DNA of 45,599 nt from Salinivenus sp. (GCA_018609755.1 JAHENZ010000140.1:1-45599); one strand, 5' to 3'. Shown: positions 25,135 through 34,783, counted from the stretch's first letter. Notes: generated by a model not told the origin, from the sequence alone. Translations and numbers: made by a program.

Positions 25135-26175
25135 CTACTCGTAGGTAAAGGACGGAACGAAGGTCGAACGCGAGTCGCTCCGGGATCGGTTGTGAATCTG
25201 ATCCAGTGTTGCGTTGCGTTCTTCCCGTCCATCCCAATCCGCGAGCTCCTGGTGCTTGAAGAGGCTCTGGACTTCATTTTGGAGACGGTACCAGGCGCGC
25301 TGCCACAGGGCGAGTTCCCGATCTTCAGACGATGTCATTAGCGGATAGCCGAGGAGCGCGAGCACGTCTCCAGCCACAGCTTCAAAGATGCGAACCTCAC
25401 GATCGGACAACTGGTGCCGGAATTTGGCTTTGTTGTCGGACATGACCGGCTTTGACAGGTTTTCCCAGTATTGGGATTTCTGGGCCTGCTCCACCGCCTC
25501 GTCCGTCTCGTGGAAGTACAGCATCCGCTTCTCAAATTCCAGCCCCGCAAAGTCGCAGATTTGCCGGATGGTCGCTTCAGGGTTTTCGATTAGGTCTTCA
25601 TAGCGAACGATTATGGATCCGTTGGTGTGCTGGATTTCCTGGTGCACTCGCAGGCATTTTTTCTGCTGGTTCATCCACTCGTTCGCAATTGCGTATGCGT
25701 GCTGGTCGTGGGTGGGCATGTCCTGGATGGAGCACGCAACGTCACGTCCGTCTCGACAGAGGTAGATGAACTGGGCGTCGGGAAGATGCTCACGGATTTG
25801 ATGGGCGTGGTTGAACAGCTGATTTTCTTTGCAGACCCACCCGTCCGCGTTCTCTTCGCGAGCATAGGCCCGGTAGAGCGTGCTAATGACGCTCGTGAGG
25901 GTTGGGGCAGTGGCGTGTTGTTGAATCTGCTCCGGAGAAAAGTGATGCTTCCACTTGAGATGCGCGTATGACTGTTGGGTCATCATCACCGCATCCTCCA
26001 CGAGACGTTGAAAGTTGGCGTCTACCGTTAGGGGGCCATACTGGGGGAGTGCCTCGGTGAGGTGGCGCCACATGTGGGGAGGCGGGGGGGCGGCTAGGTG
26101 GGGGTGGGCACCGAGCATCATGCGAAGCAGGTTGCTTCCACTTCGCTCGGAGGACATGATGAAAAGAGACATCAT
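25135..26175 (-). CDS. Sulfotransferase family protein
   Basis: 346 residues. The PAPS motif FIMSSERSGSNLLRMMLGAH is at residues 5-24, and the 3'-phosphate motif FIYLCRDGRDVACSIQDMPT at about 140-160. A late IIVRYEDLIENPEATIRQIC segment is the typical YEDL motif of bacterial and Stf0-like sulfotransferases. The GSN variant of the first motif is common in protein and lipid sulfotransferase-like branches. Residues 30-45 are proline- and histidine-rich. It is the third of four sulfotransferases in the operon. Each has clearly different motif wording, which suggests distinct acceptor positions. The exact acceptor is unknown. Confidence 0.87.
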   Translation of the reverse strand: MMSLFIMSSERSGSNLLRMMLGAHPHLAAPPPPHMWRHLTEALPQYGPLTVDANFQRLVEDAVMMTQQSYAHLKWKHHFSPEQIQQHATAPTLTSVISTLYRAYAREENADGWVCKENQLFNHAHQIREHLPDAQFIYLCRDGRDVACSIQDMPTHDQHAYAIANEWMNQQKKCLRVHQEIQHTNGSIIVRYEDLIENPEATIRQICDFAGLEFEKRMLYFHETDEAVEQAQKSQYWENLSKPVMSDNKAKFRHQLSDREVRIFEAVAGDVLALLGYPLMTSSEDRELALWQRAWYRLQNEVQSLFKHQELADWDGREERNATLDQIHNRSRSDSRSTFVPSFTYE

Positions 26176-26262
26176 AACGGTGAGAAAAAGTGCAGAACGC
26201 GCCGTGAAGCCTTTCGACGCTGGATCAGAAGTCGACCGGGCTCGGAATACAAGTCATCGACT

Positions 26263-27204
26263 TCACGATGGACCGGGTCTCTTGATCCGGTTGACCAAGC
26301 GTTCTTCGTCTGGGTTTTGAGGACTGTTGGTAGACGGGGAGAACGATTCGACCCCCGGATTCCGGATGTCCGCGGAGTGGACGCGGGAGCGGAGAGACTG
26401 AATGAGTCGGTCCGGAGCCCTGCAGAACGACCGGTAGTTTACCGAGAGGACACGGTCGGACCGCAGAGCCGATAAATCATCATTGAGTTTCTGGTCCAGG
26501 CCGTACAACTGCCGAGCAATCTGTTCGTCGACGGGTAGGTCCTCCAGTTCTCGATGATTCGGGGGGCGGGCCGACCACCAGTTGGTTGGATCCTCGAGGT
26601 TTGCATGCCGGGCCCGAAGAAGCGAAAGTGCTACGTCGGCCCGATCCCGCTGCACCCGGAGGAAGTACGCATTGGGAAAAATGGAAGCGAGCGTGGTGAT
26701 GCGAAGCAGGTGCTTGACGTTCTTATTTACGAAGAACGAGTCCCCAAACAGCCGTTGCAAAAACGCAACGGTTCGAGTCATCGTCTTTCGGGCCCGGGAC
26801 GAGACCTGCTCGGGACGGACGTACTCGTCAAACCCAAAGAAGCGACCCCAAAAGCGACCCGCTTCGTGAGGCGCCATCGGTCCAGAAACGGTCCCGTAGC
26901 GGCTCGTGAAGTTCGAGTGATACTCGTCGTTCCAGGTGCACTGGATCCAGGTGGCAAGGCAGGGGGCACGGTAGTACCGCCCGACACCGTTCGTAAAATA
27001 GGCCACTGAGAGACGATGAACGACGTACTGGTAGACGAGCGTGGTGCCGGAACGAGGAAGCCCCAGGATAAACAGCAGCGGCTGTGTTGGGGACCGGGCC
27101 TGGAGCAAAAGCGCACGTTCCAAAAGTCCAGCCAGATACACGTCCGTCTCGCATAATCGGGCAATGCCTTTCCGACCCTTTTCCCGAAGAAGTCCAAGCA
27201 TCAT
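26263..27204 (-). CDS. Sulfotransferase family protein
   Basis: 313 residues when started at the ATG at 27204, whose ATGA overlaps the TGA of the preceding acyltransferase gene. This favours translational coupling. A start at 27258 is also open and adds 18 residues. The PAPS motif is LFILGLPRSGTTLVYQYVVH (about 40-60) and the 3'-phosphate motif is FLRVQRDRADVALSLLRARH. The segment NGVGRYYRAPCLATWIQCTW between them is unusual in its aromatic content. The late region has VLSVNYRSFCRAPDRLIQSL, in the place of the YEDL motif. It is likely to sulfate the glycan of this locus. The acceptor is unknown. Confidence 0.84.
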   Translation of the reverse strand: MMLGLLREKGRKGIARLCETDVYLAGLLERALLLQARSPTQPLLFILGLPRSGTTLVYQYVVHRLSVAYFTNGVGRYYRAPCLATWIQCTWNDEYHSNFTSRYGTVSGPMAPHEAGRFWGRFFGFDEYVRPEQVSSRARKTMTRTVAFLQRLFGDSFFVNKNVKHLLRITTLASIFPNAYFLRVQRDRADVALSLLRARHANLEDPTNWWSARPPNHRELEDLPVDEQIARQLYGLDQKLNDDLSALRSDRVLSVNYRSFCRAPDRLIQSLRSRVHSADIRNPGVESFSPSTNSPQNPDEERLVNRIKRPGPS

Positions 27205-28154
27205 CCAAACATCGTTTCCAAGAGGGATCGTGTATAGGTACGGCGTTTCACCGGCCACTTTTTAGCTCCAAATCGGGACTTGAACTGGGCGACGCCGTCA
27301 TGCCCCCCGCTGGGATTGAAATCATAGTACGCATACCCCTCGTTTATCGACGCTTCGATGATGTCGGTATGAAGTACATTGTTGGGGCGATAATCGAAAT
27401 ATTCCTCGTGTGCAGCTCCATGCCAGTATGAAACGTGCTGGTTCCAGCTAAACATTAGGGCTCCAGAGGCAACCGCATCGTCTACCCAGGCGAGCCAAAG
27501 CGTAATTGCGTTCGGATGGGATTGGGAGATGGAATGCGCCTCTTCGAACAGAGCCCAGGGATATCCACTAGAGGGATCTTCTCCCCACCGCTTCAACGAG
27601 GCCTGATAGGCATCGTAGTAGCGCTCGTACTCGTCCAAAGAGGTGGCCGGCCGGACGGAGACGCCCTGCCGGCGCCCTTTTTTCAAGCTGCTCCGATGGC
27701 CGCGGGAGTACTCCGAAATAATTGTGTCGAGGTCCCGATCCAGCTCCAGGACGTGGGTAAAGTCGTGCTCTAACTCCCCATCCGATATTTCGGGCGTGGG
27801 CTCCTCGTCGAACAGGGGATTCGAGATGAACTTGAACTTTTTTCCAGATCGAGAAAAGACTTCTTCGTATAAAGACTGGATCTCATTTTCTGGAAGGGGA
27901 CCGTCAGCAATAAGTCCTCCGTAGCATCCTGCAAAAGTGGACACGTATTTTTGAAGAACACTGCGTTCTTGGAGCAAGGGAAACACTACACGGGTACCGT
28001 TCTCACACACAGCACCGAAAGTAGAATCTTGTCGAGACGAATCTGCCCGGACGGCCAGATGATGCCAGAGGGGAGTGTGATAAAAGGTTGCGTGTGGACA
28101 GGCCTCAGCGACCTTCCACCAAAAATCCTCATTGACGCTCTCAATTATTTCCAT
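27201..28154 (-). CDS. FemAB/GNAT-like acyltransferase
   Basis: 317 residues from the Met at 28154; longer starts run into the aminotransferase gene. The layout is that of BioF2-like/FemAB acetyltransferases: an N-terminal GNAT-like half (HATFYHTPLWHHLA, VVFPLLQERSVLQKYVSTFA) and a C-terminal GNAT-like half with YSRGHRSSLKKGRRQGVSVR, LWLAWVDDAVASGALMFSWN and YDFNPSGGHDGVAQFKSRFG, the last being the signature of this family. Coming directly after an RffA-type sugar aminotransferase, it is well placed to N-acylate the new amino group, as the unrelated WecD does in enterobacterial common antigen. That role is inference. It overlaps the downstream sulfotransferase gene by 4 bp. Confidence 0.82.
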   Translation of the reverse strand: MEIIESVNEDFWWKVAEACPHATFYHTPLWHHLAVRADSSRQDSTFGAVCENGTRVVFPLLQERSVLQKYVSTFAGCYGGLIADGPLPENEIQSLYEEVFSRSGKKFKFISNPLFDEEPTPEISDGELEHDFTHVLELDRDLDTIISEYSRGHRSSLKKGRRQGVSVRPATSLDEYERYYDAYQASLKRWGEDPSSGYPWALFEEAHSISQSHPNAITLWLAWVDDAVASGALMFSWNQHVSYWHGAAHEEYFDYRPNNVLHTDIIEASINEGYAYYDFNPSGGHDGVAQFKSRFGAKKWPVKRRTYTRSLLETMFG

Positions 28155-28182
28155 GACGTGAAATGGGATTTGGAAAGGTGGG

Positions 28183-29343
28183 TTACTGGATTTCGGACGC
28201 GACAATGTCGGCAGTGCGAGCCGCAATTTCCTCGGCAGTGTCCGCCAGTTGGGGATGGAGCGGAAGTCGGATCAGGGTTTCGCTGCAGTGCGTCGTATGG
28301 GGCAGTGAATCCGCATCTTGGTCTGTGACCCGCTGGCCGAAGGGCGACGAGTGAAGGGGAATGTAATGGAAGGAGGCGTCAATGCCGTGGTCCTTCAGTA
28401 CGTCCAAGAGCGTGTTGCGGCGCTGCGGCGTATCGACCCGGAAGAAGAAAATGTGGTAGTTGGAGTCACAGGCGTCCGGGATCGTGGGAAGCTGGAGGGG
28501 CCCATCGTCGGCCAGGGGGTGAAGGGCGTCGTAGTAGGCCGTCCACACCGTTTCGCGCTTTTGCTTGATAGTTTCCCGTCGGGACAACTGCACGTTCAGA
28601 ATCGCGGCGAGGATGTCCGACGGAATGTAGCTGCTTCCCTCACTGACCCAGGTGTATTTGTCCACCTCTCCACGGATGAAGGCGGATCGATTCGTGCCCT
28701 TTTCCCGGGCAAGCTCGGCCGCACGGGCTAATTCCGTATCGTCGGTCAAAAAGGCCCCGCCTTCGCCACACGTCAGATTTTTGGTTTCGTGGAAGCTGTA
28801 GCAGCCGATGTCCCCCATCGTGCCGAGGGGGGCTCCATCGTAATACGCGTCCACGCCCTGCGCGGCATCCTCGATCACGTACAGATCGTTCTCGTCGGCT
28901 AGGGCCTGGAGGGCATTCATGTCGCACGACACCCCCGCATAGTGCACGGGGACGATCGCTTTCGTGCGGGGCGTAATCTTGTCGGCCACGTCCTCCACGT
29001 CAATGTTCAGCGTGTCGGGGCGAATGTCGGCAAAGACAGGAGTTGCCCCTCGCAGGACGACCGCATTGGCGGATGAGACGAAGTTGAAGCTTGGCATGAT
29101 CACTTCGTCGCCCGGGCCGATGTCGAGGACCAGCATGGCCATCTCCAGCGCATGGGTGCACGACGTGGTGAGAAATACGTGCTCGATCCCCAACCATTCT
29201 TCGAGCTGTTCTTCCACCTCTTGCGTGACGGGGCCGTCGCCACGAATCGTTCCTGATTCCAGCACCTCCTGCACGGCATCCGCCTCCGGGGTCCCTAGAA
29301 TTGGCTCATTGAATGAAACGCGGCGTGTCGTCGAATCGCTCAT
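28183..29343 (-). CDS. rffA: dTDP-4-oxo-6-deoxyglucose aminotransferase (RffA/WecE type)
   Basis: 386 residues, normal for the DegT/DnrJ/EryC1/StrS family. The start at 29343 was preferred to a TTG at 29361, which would overlap the upstream stop codon. The PLP lysine lies in YSFHETKNLTCGEGGAFL. The context REKGTNRSAFIRGEVDKYTW, GSSYIPSDILAAI and SFHYIPLHSSPFG is distinctive of RffA/WecE, which transaminates dTDP-4-dehydro-6-deoxy-D-glucose to dTDP-4-amino-4,6-dideoxy-D-galactose using glutamate. It therefore points to a 4-amino-4,6-dideoxyhexose in the polysaccharide. The glucose-1-phosphate thymidylyltransferase and 4,6-dehydratase needed to supply the substrate are not in the window. The gene is second in the operon, 14 bp after a sulfotransferase gene. 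Confidence 0.9.
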   Translation of the reverse strand: MSDSTTRRVSFNEPILGTPEADAVQEVLESGTIRGDGPVTQEVEEQLEEWLGIEHVFLTTSCTHALEMAMLVLDIGPGDEVIMPSFNFVSSANAVVLRGATPVFADIRPDTLNIDVEDVADKITPRTKAIVPVHYAGVSCDMNALQALADENDLYVIEDAAQGVDAYYDGAPLGTMGDIGCYSFHETKNLTCGEGGAFLTDDTELARAAELAREKGTNRSAFIRGEVDKYTWVSEGSSYIPSDILAAILNVQLSRRETIKQKRETVWTAYYDALHPLADDGPLQLPTIPDACDSNYHIFFFRVDTPQRRNTLLDVLKDHGIDASFHYIPLHSSPFGQRVTDQDADSLPHTTHCSETLIRLPLHPQLADTAEEIAARTADIVASEIQ

Positions 29344-29357
29344 GGTGGAGGAGGCGG

Positions 29358-30212
29358 TCAAGAAGGCTCGTCGTGTGGGGTCCAGGACGGAATCCGTCGC
29401 CCGAGGAACTCGAACAATGCTTCGTTCTCGGGGCGGTACAATTCGTACAGGGCTCGAATCGTGGTCTCGGACGGACGTTTCTTGTAGTTGCTGCCGAGAA
29501 GGTATTTATCAACGGCTTTTACAACCGGACTCAGCACCGGCAGGTAATAGCGGAGGTATAACCCGGTTTTCGACACGCCCGCCGGATTCTGGCGATCTCG
29601 CAGTCCAGTGAAGGAAAAGGAGGAGTCTACGCCAAGAAACTCGGTGGTCGTTTTTAACCCCTGGGCGGGCGCTTCGAGTATATCTTCCTCGAAGACCAGG
29701 ATCAGCAACTGCTCCGGATCGAACACTTCCAGGTAGGACTGGATGTGCCGGTGGTACCGACCGTAGTCGATGACGCCGTGGGGGCTCACCAAATGTCGTT
29801 GCTCGCCCAAAAGAACGTCATCCATGCTGTACTTTGGCGAGAGGCGCCTGGTTCGGAAGAGGTGGTTCACGGCCGATATGGCCCGATCCACAGGATTCCG
29901 AACCACCAGGATGAGCTTCGCGTCCGGAAGGCTTTTGTGGATCTCTCGGTGGACGGACGGGAGGTGGCCCTCAGCTCCCTCTCGGTTGGTCCAGCAGTAG
30001 TCCGGCGTCTTCTCTCCGATTGCGGATTCATTCTCCACGTCCTCGAAAAACTGCCGGTACCAGGAGAGGCCCTTCTCGTAGTTCTGCCGCTTGTCGAAAA
30101 AGTGAACTTCCTGGGAGGGCAGAAAGATGTCGGGGTGCTGCTGCAATTGGCGTAGAAGCCACGTCGTCCCCGCCTTCTGAGCGCCGATAATGAGGAAGTT
30201 GGGAAGAGGCAT
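29358..30212 (-). CDS. Sulfotransferase domain protein
   Basis: 284 residues. The PAPS motif is LIIGAQKAGTTWLLRQLQQH (about 7-26), and the 3'-phosphate motif is LILVVRNPVDRAISAVNHLF (about 98-118). EVHFFDKRQNYEKGLSWYRQ and AIGEKTPDYCW are the catalytic-loop segments typical of the bacterial heparan-type family, and the end has the common LYELYRPENEALFEFLGR pattern. It is the first gene of the minus-strand polysaccharide series. It follows a 494-bp gap that holds a MITE and the aldolase terminator array. It is the closest relative of the sulfotransferase at 16270-17124. The acceptor is unknown. Confidence 0.92.
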   Translation of the reverse strand: MPLPNFLIIGAQKAGTTWLLRQLQQHPDIFLPSQEVHFFDKRQNYEKGLSWYRQFFEDVENESAIGEKTPDYCWTNREGAEGHLPSVHREIHKSLPDAKLILVVRNPVDRAISAVNHLFRTRRLSPKYSMDDVLLGEQRHLVSPHGVIDYGRYHRHIQSYLEVFDPEQLLILVFEEDILEAPAQGLKTTTEFLGVDSSFSFTGLRDRQNPAGVSKTGLYLRYYLPVLSPVVKAVDKYLLGSNYKKRPSETTIRALYELYRPENEALFEFLGRRIPSWTPHDEPS

Positions 30213-30386
30213 TGTTCAGCACACCCCGAGCAGTGGGAAGCGGACGAAAAGTCGACACCGGGTCCCTGAAGGAACGCTAGACACCCCCTGTTTCGAATAT
30301 ACAGGATCTCTCACGTTGAGGGGAAGAGAGTCCTGGCAGTATCAAAGAAAAAGGCGGCCCCCTGGTGGAGGCCGCCTCTAACAATC

Positions 30387-30575
30387 CTAGTGGGCTTGCA
30401 CAACTGAAACGGGAGAGATCGCAGAGATCGTGATGCTGTTTCCGTCAGGATCTCCTGCGCGGAATATGCTCGGGATCGACCGCTGCCGGCAAACGCTGAC
30501 GATTGTGGCGTCAGGGGACCGACGCTCGAAAGCGTCACGCTCGAAACCGCCAGAGTACTTGTGCAAGGTCACTAG
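30387..30575 (-). repeat. MITE-like element, copy 2 (CTAGTG family)
   Basis: 189-bp non-coding copy of the element at 7730-7902, in reverse orientation. The left end is CTAGTGGGCTTGCACAA and the right end is the complement of CTAGTGACCTTGCACAA. It differs from copy 1 mainly by 16 extra bases that look like a local duplication of a TTTCGAGCGT block, plus about 20 substitutions by eye. It lies between the aldolase gene and the polysaccharide operon, where it may affect readthrough or promoter spacing. No gene was seen in the rest of the 30213-30637 gap. Confidence 0.75.
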
Positions 30576-30637
30576 ATGGAATCCGCATTGGGACGCGAGG
30601 TCCTAAAGCGACACGGGGGCGGAAGCCTCCCTACGCA

Positions 30638-30706
30638 ATGGTACCGTAGCTATGCTATGGTACCGTAGCTATGCTATGGTACCGTAGCTATGCTATGGAA
30701 CCATAG

Positions 30707-30719
<13 letters not shown>
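30638..30719. repeat. 19-bp tandem repeat of near-palindromes at the aldolase 3' end
   Basis: Three perfect 19-bp units (ATGGTACCGTAGCTATGCT at 30638, 30657 and 30676), a fourth with three changes (30695-30713) and a partial fifth. Each contains the near-palindrome GCTATGGTACCGTAGC around GGTACC. The array overlaps the last codons and the stop codon (30707-30709) of the aldolase gene. On the transcript it could fold into alternative hairpins and may act as a terminator or 3' stabiliser. No U-run follows, so a classical rho-independent terminator is unlikely. Confidence 0.85.
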
Positions 30720-31789
<1,070 letters not shown>

Positions 31790-32229
31790 GGGTCAGTGAG
31801 GTCTGGTGCAACAGATTGGGGGAAGAACGGGATGTCCGGTCAATACGCGACACGACCGGTACAATGTCCGATCATCGTAGGATACGAAATCGTAATGAAT
31901 GGATCCACAGGCAAGCAGCGGTTTCGACTCATTTGACGGGGAAACCACAGGAAATGTATGGAAGCACTTCCGGGTTTGGAGCGCAGAGGTGGAATAAAGG
32001 GCTCTGTTCGCCGAGTGTTGGAGGAGGTAACGGCTGGCGGCGTTGTGGGTTTGTACTCATGTCCTTGTCCTTCGTATTCAGTGACCCCCACGCTCGACAC
32101 CGCGCCGACTCGCGATAATGTGAGGAGGCGACGGAAACGGCGCGCGTTCTTTCTTTTGAGACGAACTCGATCCCTGGGGAGTCGTAACTATCAAGTCAAT
32201 AGATTCCCCAAACCCCTTCCCCCTGCTTC
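31790..32229. other. Gene-free divergent region between fbaB and prfA
   Basis: No gene was supported in these 440 bp between divergent genes. A 12-bp palindrome, TACGAAATCGTA, lies at 31883-31894. Its arm spacing differs from the 7-2-7 sites, so I do not group it with them. Promoters for both neighbours should lie here but none could be assigned confidently. Confidence 0.5.
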
Positions 32230-33303
32230 ATGATTGAGATGGAGAAGCTAGAAAAGGTGAGACGCCGCTTCGAAGAGGTCGAGAGCCTGATGGCCGACCC
32301 GGAGGTGGCCACGGATCCGAGTCAAATGCAGGAGCTGGGGCAGGAGCATAGCCGGCTCGAAGAGGTCGTAGACGCCATTGAGCGGTACAAAGATCTGCTT
32401 CAGGAGCGGGAGGATCTGCAGGAGATGGTGCGTAGCGAGTCCGGCGACATGGAGGAGTTGGCGAAGGACGAGCTCGAGCAACTCGACAAGCGCATGCCGG
32501 CGGTGGAGGAAGACCTCAAACAGAAACTCATCCCGAAAGACCCGGAGGACGAGAAGAACGCTATTATCGAGATCCGCGCCGGAGCGGGAGGCGACGAGGC
32601 CGCGCTCTTTGCCGGGGATCTGTTTGAGCTCTACACGAAGTTTGCCAAGCGTCACGGGTGGACCTACGAGATGATGGACGTGTCACAGGGGACGCAGGGC
32701 GGCTTTCGGGAAGTGATTTTTGGGGTGAAGGGAGAGGACGTGTTCGGCACCTTCAAGTACGAAGCCGGGGTTCACCGGGTGCAGCGGGTGCCCGAGACCG
32801 AATCGAGCGGCCGTATTCACACCTCCGCCGCCACCGTGGCCGTCCTGCCGGAAGCGGAGGAGGTGGACATCGACATTAATCCCAGTGACTTGAAGGTTGA
32901 GACGTTTAAGGCGACCGGGCCGGGCGGACAGTCCGTGAACACGACGGACTCGGCCGTGCGGATCAAGCACATCCCTTCCGGGGTGGAGGTCTCGTGTCAG
33001 GATGAGAAAAGCCAGCACAAGAACCGCGCGAAGGCGATGCGCGTGATGCGCTCGCGCCTGTACGAGAAAAAGCTGCAGGAGCAGCGCGAGGAGCGGGACG
33101 CGGCGCGGCGGTCCATGGTGGGCAGTGGAGATCGCTCGGCCAAAATTCGAACCTACAACTTCCCTCAGGACCGCGTGACGGACCATCGATTGGAGGGGGA
33201 TCAAAAAAACCACTCCCTTCAGACCATCATAGATGGGAATCTCGACCCCATCATCGATGCCTTGCGAGCCGAGGAAAACGCCGAGAAGCTGGCAAACCTG
33301 TAG
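32230..33303 (+). CDS. prfA: Peptide chain release factor 1
   Basis: 357 residues, the standard length. It recognises UAA and UAG and triggers peptide release on the ribosome. The anticodon-like tripeptide is PET (residues 188-190) in HRVQRVPETESSGRIHTSA, the RF1 context rather than the SPF of RF2. The GGQ catalytic motif is at about 233-235 (ATGPGGQSVNTTDSAVRIKH), whose Gln is normally methylated by PrmC. The N-terminal helical domain runs from about 1 to 100. Starts at 32230 and 32239 are both possible (MIEMEKL), and no strong Shine-Dalgarno separates them. A prmC gene is not adjacent. Confidence 0.97.
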   Translation: MIEMEKLEKVRRRFEEVESLMADPEVATDPSQMQELGQEHSRLEEVVDAIERYKDLLQEREDLQEMVRSESGDMEELAKDELEQLDKRMPAVEEDLKQKLIPKDPEDEKNAIIEIRAGAGGDEAALFAGDLFELYTKFAKRHGWTYEMMDVSQGTQGGFREVIFGVKGEDVFGTFKYEAGVHRVQRVPETESSGRIHTSAATVAVLPEAEEVDIDINPSDLKVETFKATGPGGQSVNTTDSAVRIKHIPSGVEVSCQDEKSQHKNRAKAMRVMRSRLYEKKLQEQREERDAARRSMVGSGDRSAKIRTYNFPQDRVTDHRLEGDQKNHSLQTIIDGNLDPIIDALRAEENAEKLANL

Positions 33304-33486
33304 GACACCGATCCAGTCGATACTGGAACTGAGCAGTGGAATACCGCTCGTTAGGGGATCCGTGCTCGGGTGTGAGTCGAAAATGAGCGGTGCGACGGAT
33401 TCCTCATTTTCTTTTCAAGGCTGGAGTGCGACCTCTTCCGGCAGCGGTCGTACATACATTTCGCATTTGCATCCCTGCTCCTCTGC

Positions 33487-33506
33487 ATGCCGACAGCGGT
33501 CGGCAT
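33487..33506 (+). promoter_or_regulatory. Leader hairpin upstream of rpsF
   Basis: A perfect 8-bp stem, ATGCCGAC and GTCGGCAT, closes the 4-base loop AGCG. It ends 46 bp before the rpsF start. Autoregulatory leader structures recognised by the S6:S18 complex, containing a CCG element, are known upstream of rpsF in many phyla. This hairpin contains CCG in its stem and is in the right place, but identity with that motif is unproven. Confidence 0.4.
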
Positions 33507-33552
33507 ACTACGAGGGGCATGAGTTTCGATCATTCCAAAGGGACATTCGGAT

Positions 33553-33963
33553 ATGGCTAGCAACAAATACCAGTACGAGCTCACGTACGTCATCAGTGGG
33601 GTCGTCCAACAGAATCAGGTCGACGACATCGTCCGCAAGGTCAATCACCTCATCGAGAGCAACGACGGTGACGTGCTTGAGGTGGACGAGTGGGGCAATC
33701 AGCGCCTCGCCTATGAGATTGACCGGAAGCGCAGCGGGTACTACGTCAATATGTACTTCAAGGCACCCGGCCCGCTCATTCAGCGGCTGGAACGGGAGCT
33801 GCAAATCAATGACGATGTGCTGCGGTACCTCACGCTTCGAATGGACGCGAAGATGAAGCGCCACTACGAGAAGCGCAAGAAACGAGAGGCCCGAGAGGAG
33901 AAAGAAGAAGCCGAGCAGGCGGCCGAGGAAGAGGCCTCTGAAGAGGACGGCGGCGACGAGTAG
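33553..33963 (+). CDS. rpsF: 30S ribosomal protein S6
   Basis: 136 residues. The S6 fold spans residues 1-100 (YQYELTYVISG, the EWGNQRLAYEIDRKRSGYYV core, LQINDDVLRYLTLRMD). The remaining 35 residues are a charged tail (KRKKREAREEKEEAEQAAEE) ending in a run of Glu and Asp, longer and more acidic than in E. coli, as expected in a halophile. S6 binds S18 in the platform of the small subunit. The gene leads the rpsF-rpsR-rplI operon, with rpsR 60 bp downstream and no ssb between them, as in other Bacteroidota-like operons. A leader hairpin sits upstream. Confidence 0.96.
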   Translation: MASNKYQYELTYVISGVVQQNQVDDIVRKVNHLIESNDGDVLEVDEWGNQRLAYEIDRKRSGYYVNMYFKAPGPLIQRLERELQINDDVLRYLTLRMDAKMKRHYEKRKKREAREEKEEAEQAAEEEASEEDGGDE

Positions 33964-34023
33964 CTCGCCGACGCCCGAAATTCGTTTCTACACTGATTGT
34001 CAAACCCAAGCTGTTAACGACCC

Positions 34024-34233
34024 ATGGCCAACGAAGATATTGATTACGAGCACATTGAGTACGTGGACTACAAGGACACCGAGTTCTTGGAGCAGTTCAT
34101 TAACAACCAGGGCAAGATTCTGCCCCGCCGCGTGAACTCGGTTCCGGCTCGCGTCCAGCGCCAGATTACGACGGCGATCAAGCGGGCCCGGCACCTCGCA
34201 CTGCTCCCCTACGTATCGGAGTCGATCCGGTAA
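34024..34233 (+). CDS. rpsR: 30S ribosomal protein S18
   Basis: 69 residues. The N-terminus is acidic ([20 protein letters not shown]) and the C-terminus has the conserved [20 protein letters not shown] and [13 protein letters not shown]18 pairs with S6 on helix 22/23 of 16S rRNA. No zinc-binding cysteines are present, so this is the C-minus form. It is the middle gene of the rpsF-rpsR-rplI operon, 52 bp before rplI. Confidence 0.95.
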   Translation: MANEDIDYEHIEYVDYKDTEFLEQFINNQGKILPRRVNSVPARVQRQITTAIKRARHLALLPYVSESIR

Positions 34234-34285
34234 CGGACGGGCGACGACGATTCTTTCGCACACGATTGAGTGACAGGACGATACT

Positions 34286-34735
34286 ATGCAGGTTATTCTA
34301 CTCGACGACGTGGAGCACCTAGGCGAAACCGGCGAGGTCCACGAGGTTGCTGATGGCTACGGCCGCAATTATCTCATTCCGCAGGGACTGGCCCGCGTGG
34401 CGACCGACGGGGCCATCCGTCAGCTTCGCGACGAGCGGCAGCAGCAGGCCCGCAAGCAGGCGGCCAAGAAGGAGGAGGCCGAGAAGGTCATGAAGGAGCT
34501 CGAGGACATGCAGGTCGTCTTTTCGGCCAAGGTGGGAGAAGACAACCGCATCTTCGGTACGGTGACGACTCAGCAGATTGCCGTGGAGCTCTCGAACCGC
34601 GGCTTTGACATTGACCGCCGCGACATCGAGCTCGACGAAGACATCCGATACGTCGGCGCCTATACGGCAACGATCAGCCTTCGTGATGACGTGGAAGCGA
34701 ACCTCGACATCCAGGTCATTCCGGAGTCCGGGTAA
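34286..34735 (+). CDS. rplI: 50S ribosomal protein L9
   Basis: 149 residues. The N-terminal rRNA-binding signature is MQVILLDDVEHLGETGEVHE followed by VADGYGRNYLIPQGLA. A long connecting helix (LRDERQQQARKQAAKKEEAE) leads to the C-terminal domain (EDNRIFGTVTTQQIAVEL, DIDRRDIELDEDIRYVGAYT). L9 projects from the L1 stalk base and supports reading-frame fidelity. It is the last gene of the operon and is followed by a terminator-like hairpin at 34761-34783. Confidence 0.96.
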   Translation: MQVILLDDVEHLGETGEVHEVADGYGRNYLIPQGLARVATDGAIRQLRDERQQQARKQAAKKEEAEKVMKELEDMQVVFSAKVGEDNRIFGTVTTQQIAVELSNRGFDIDRRDIELDEDIRYVGAYTATISLRDDVEANLDIQVIPESG

Positions 34736-34760
34736 CTAAGAAAAGGCTCGCACGTAGGGG

Positions 34761-34783
34761 GCTGGCCTGACGGACAGGCCGGC
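34761..34783. terminator. Hairpin after the ribosomal protein operon
   Basis: GCTGGCCTG pairs with CAGGCCGGC around the loop ACGGA, a 9-bp stem with one G-T pair. It is followed by TTCCCATT, which is only weakly T-rich. It lies 25 bp after rplI and before the convergent end of cdsA, so it may serve either direction. Confidence 0.6.

Noticed and set aside
31883-31894. TACGAAATCGTA palindrome as another response-regulator site
   Set aside because: The TACG and CGTA arms are only 4 bp apart rather than 8, so it does not share the 7-2-7 geometry.
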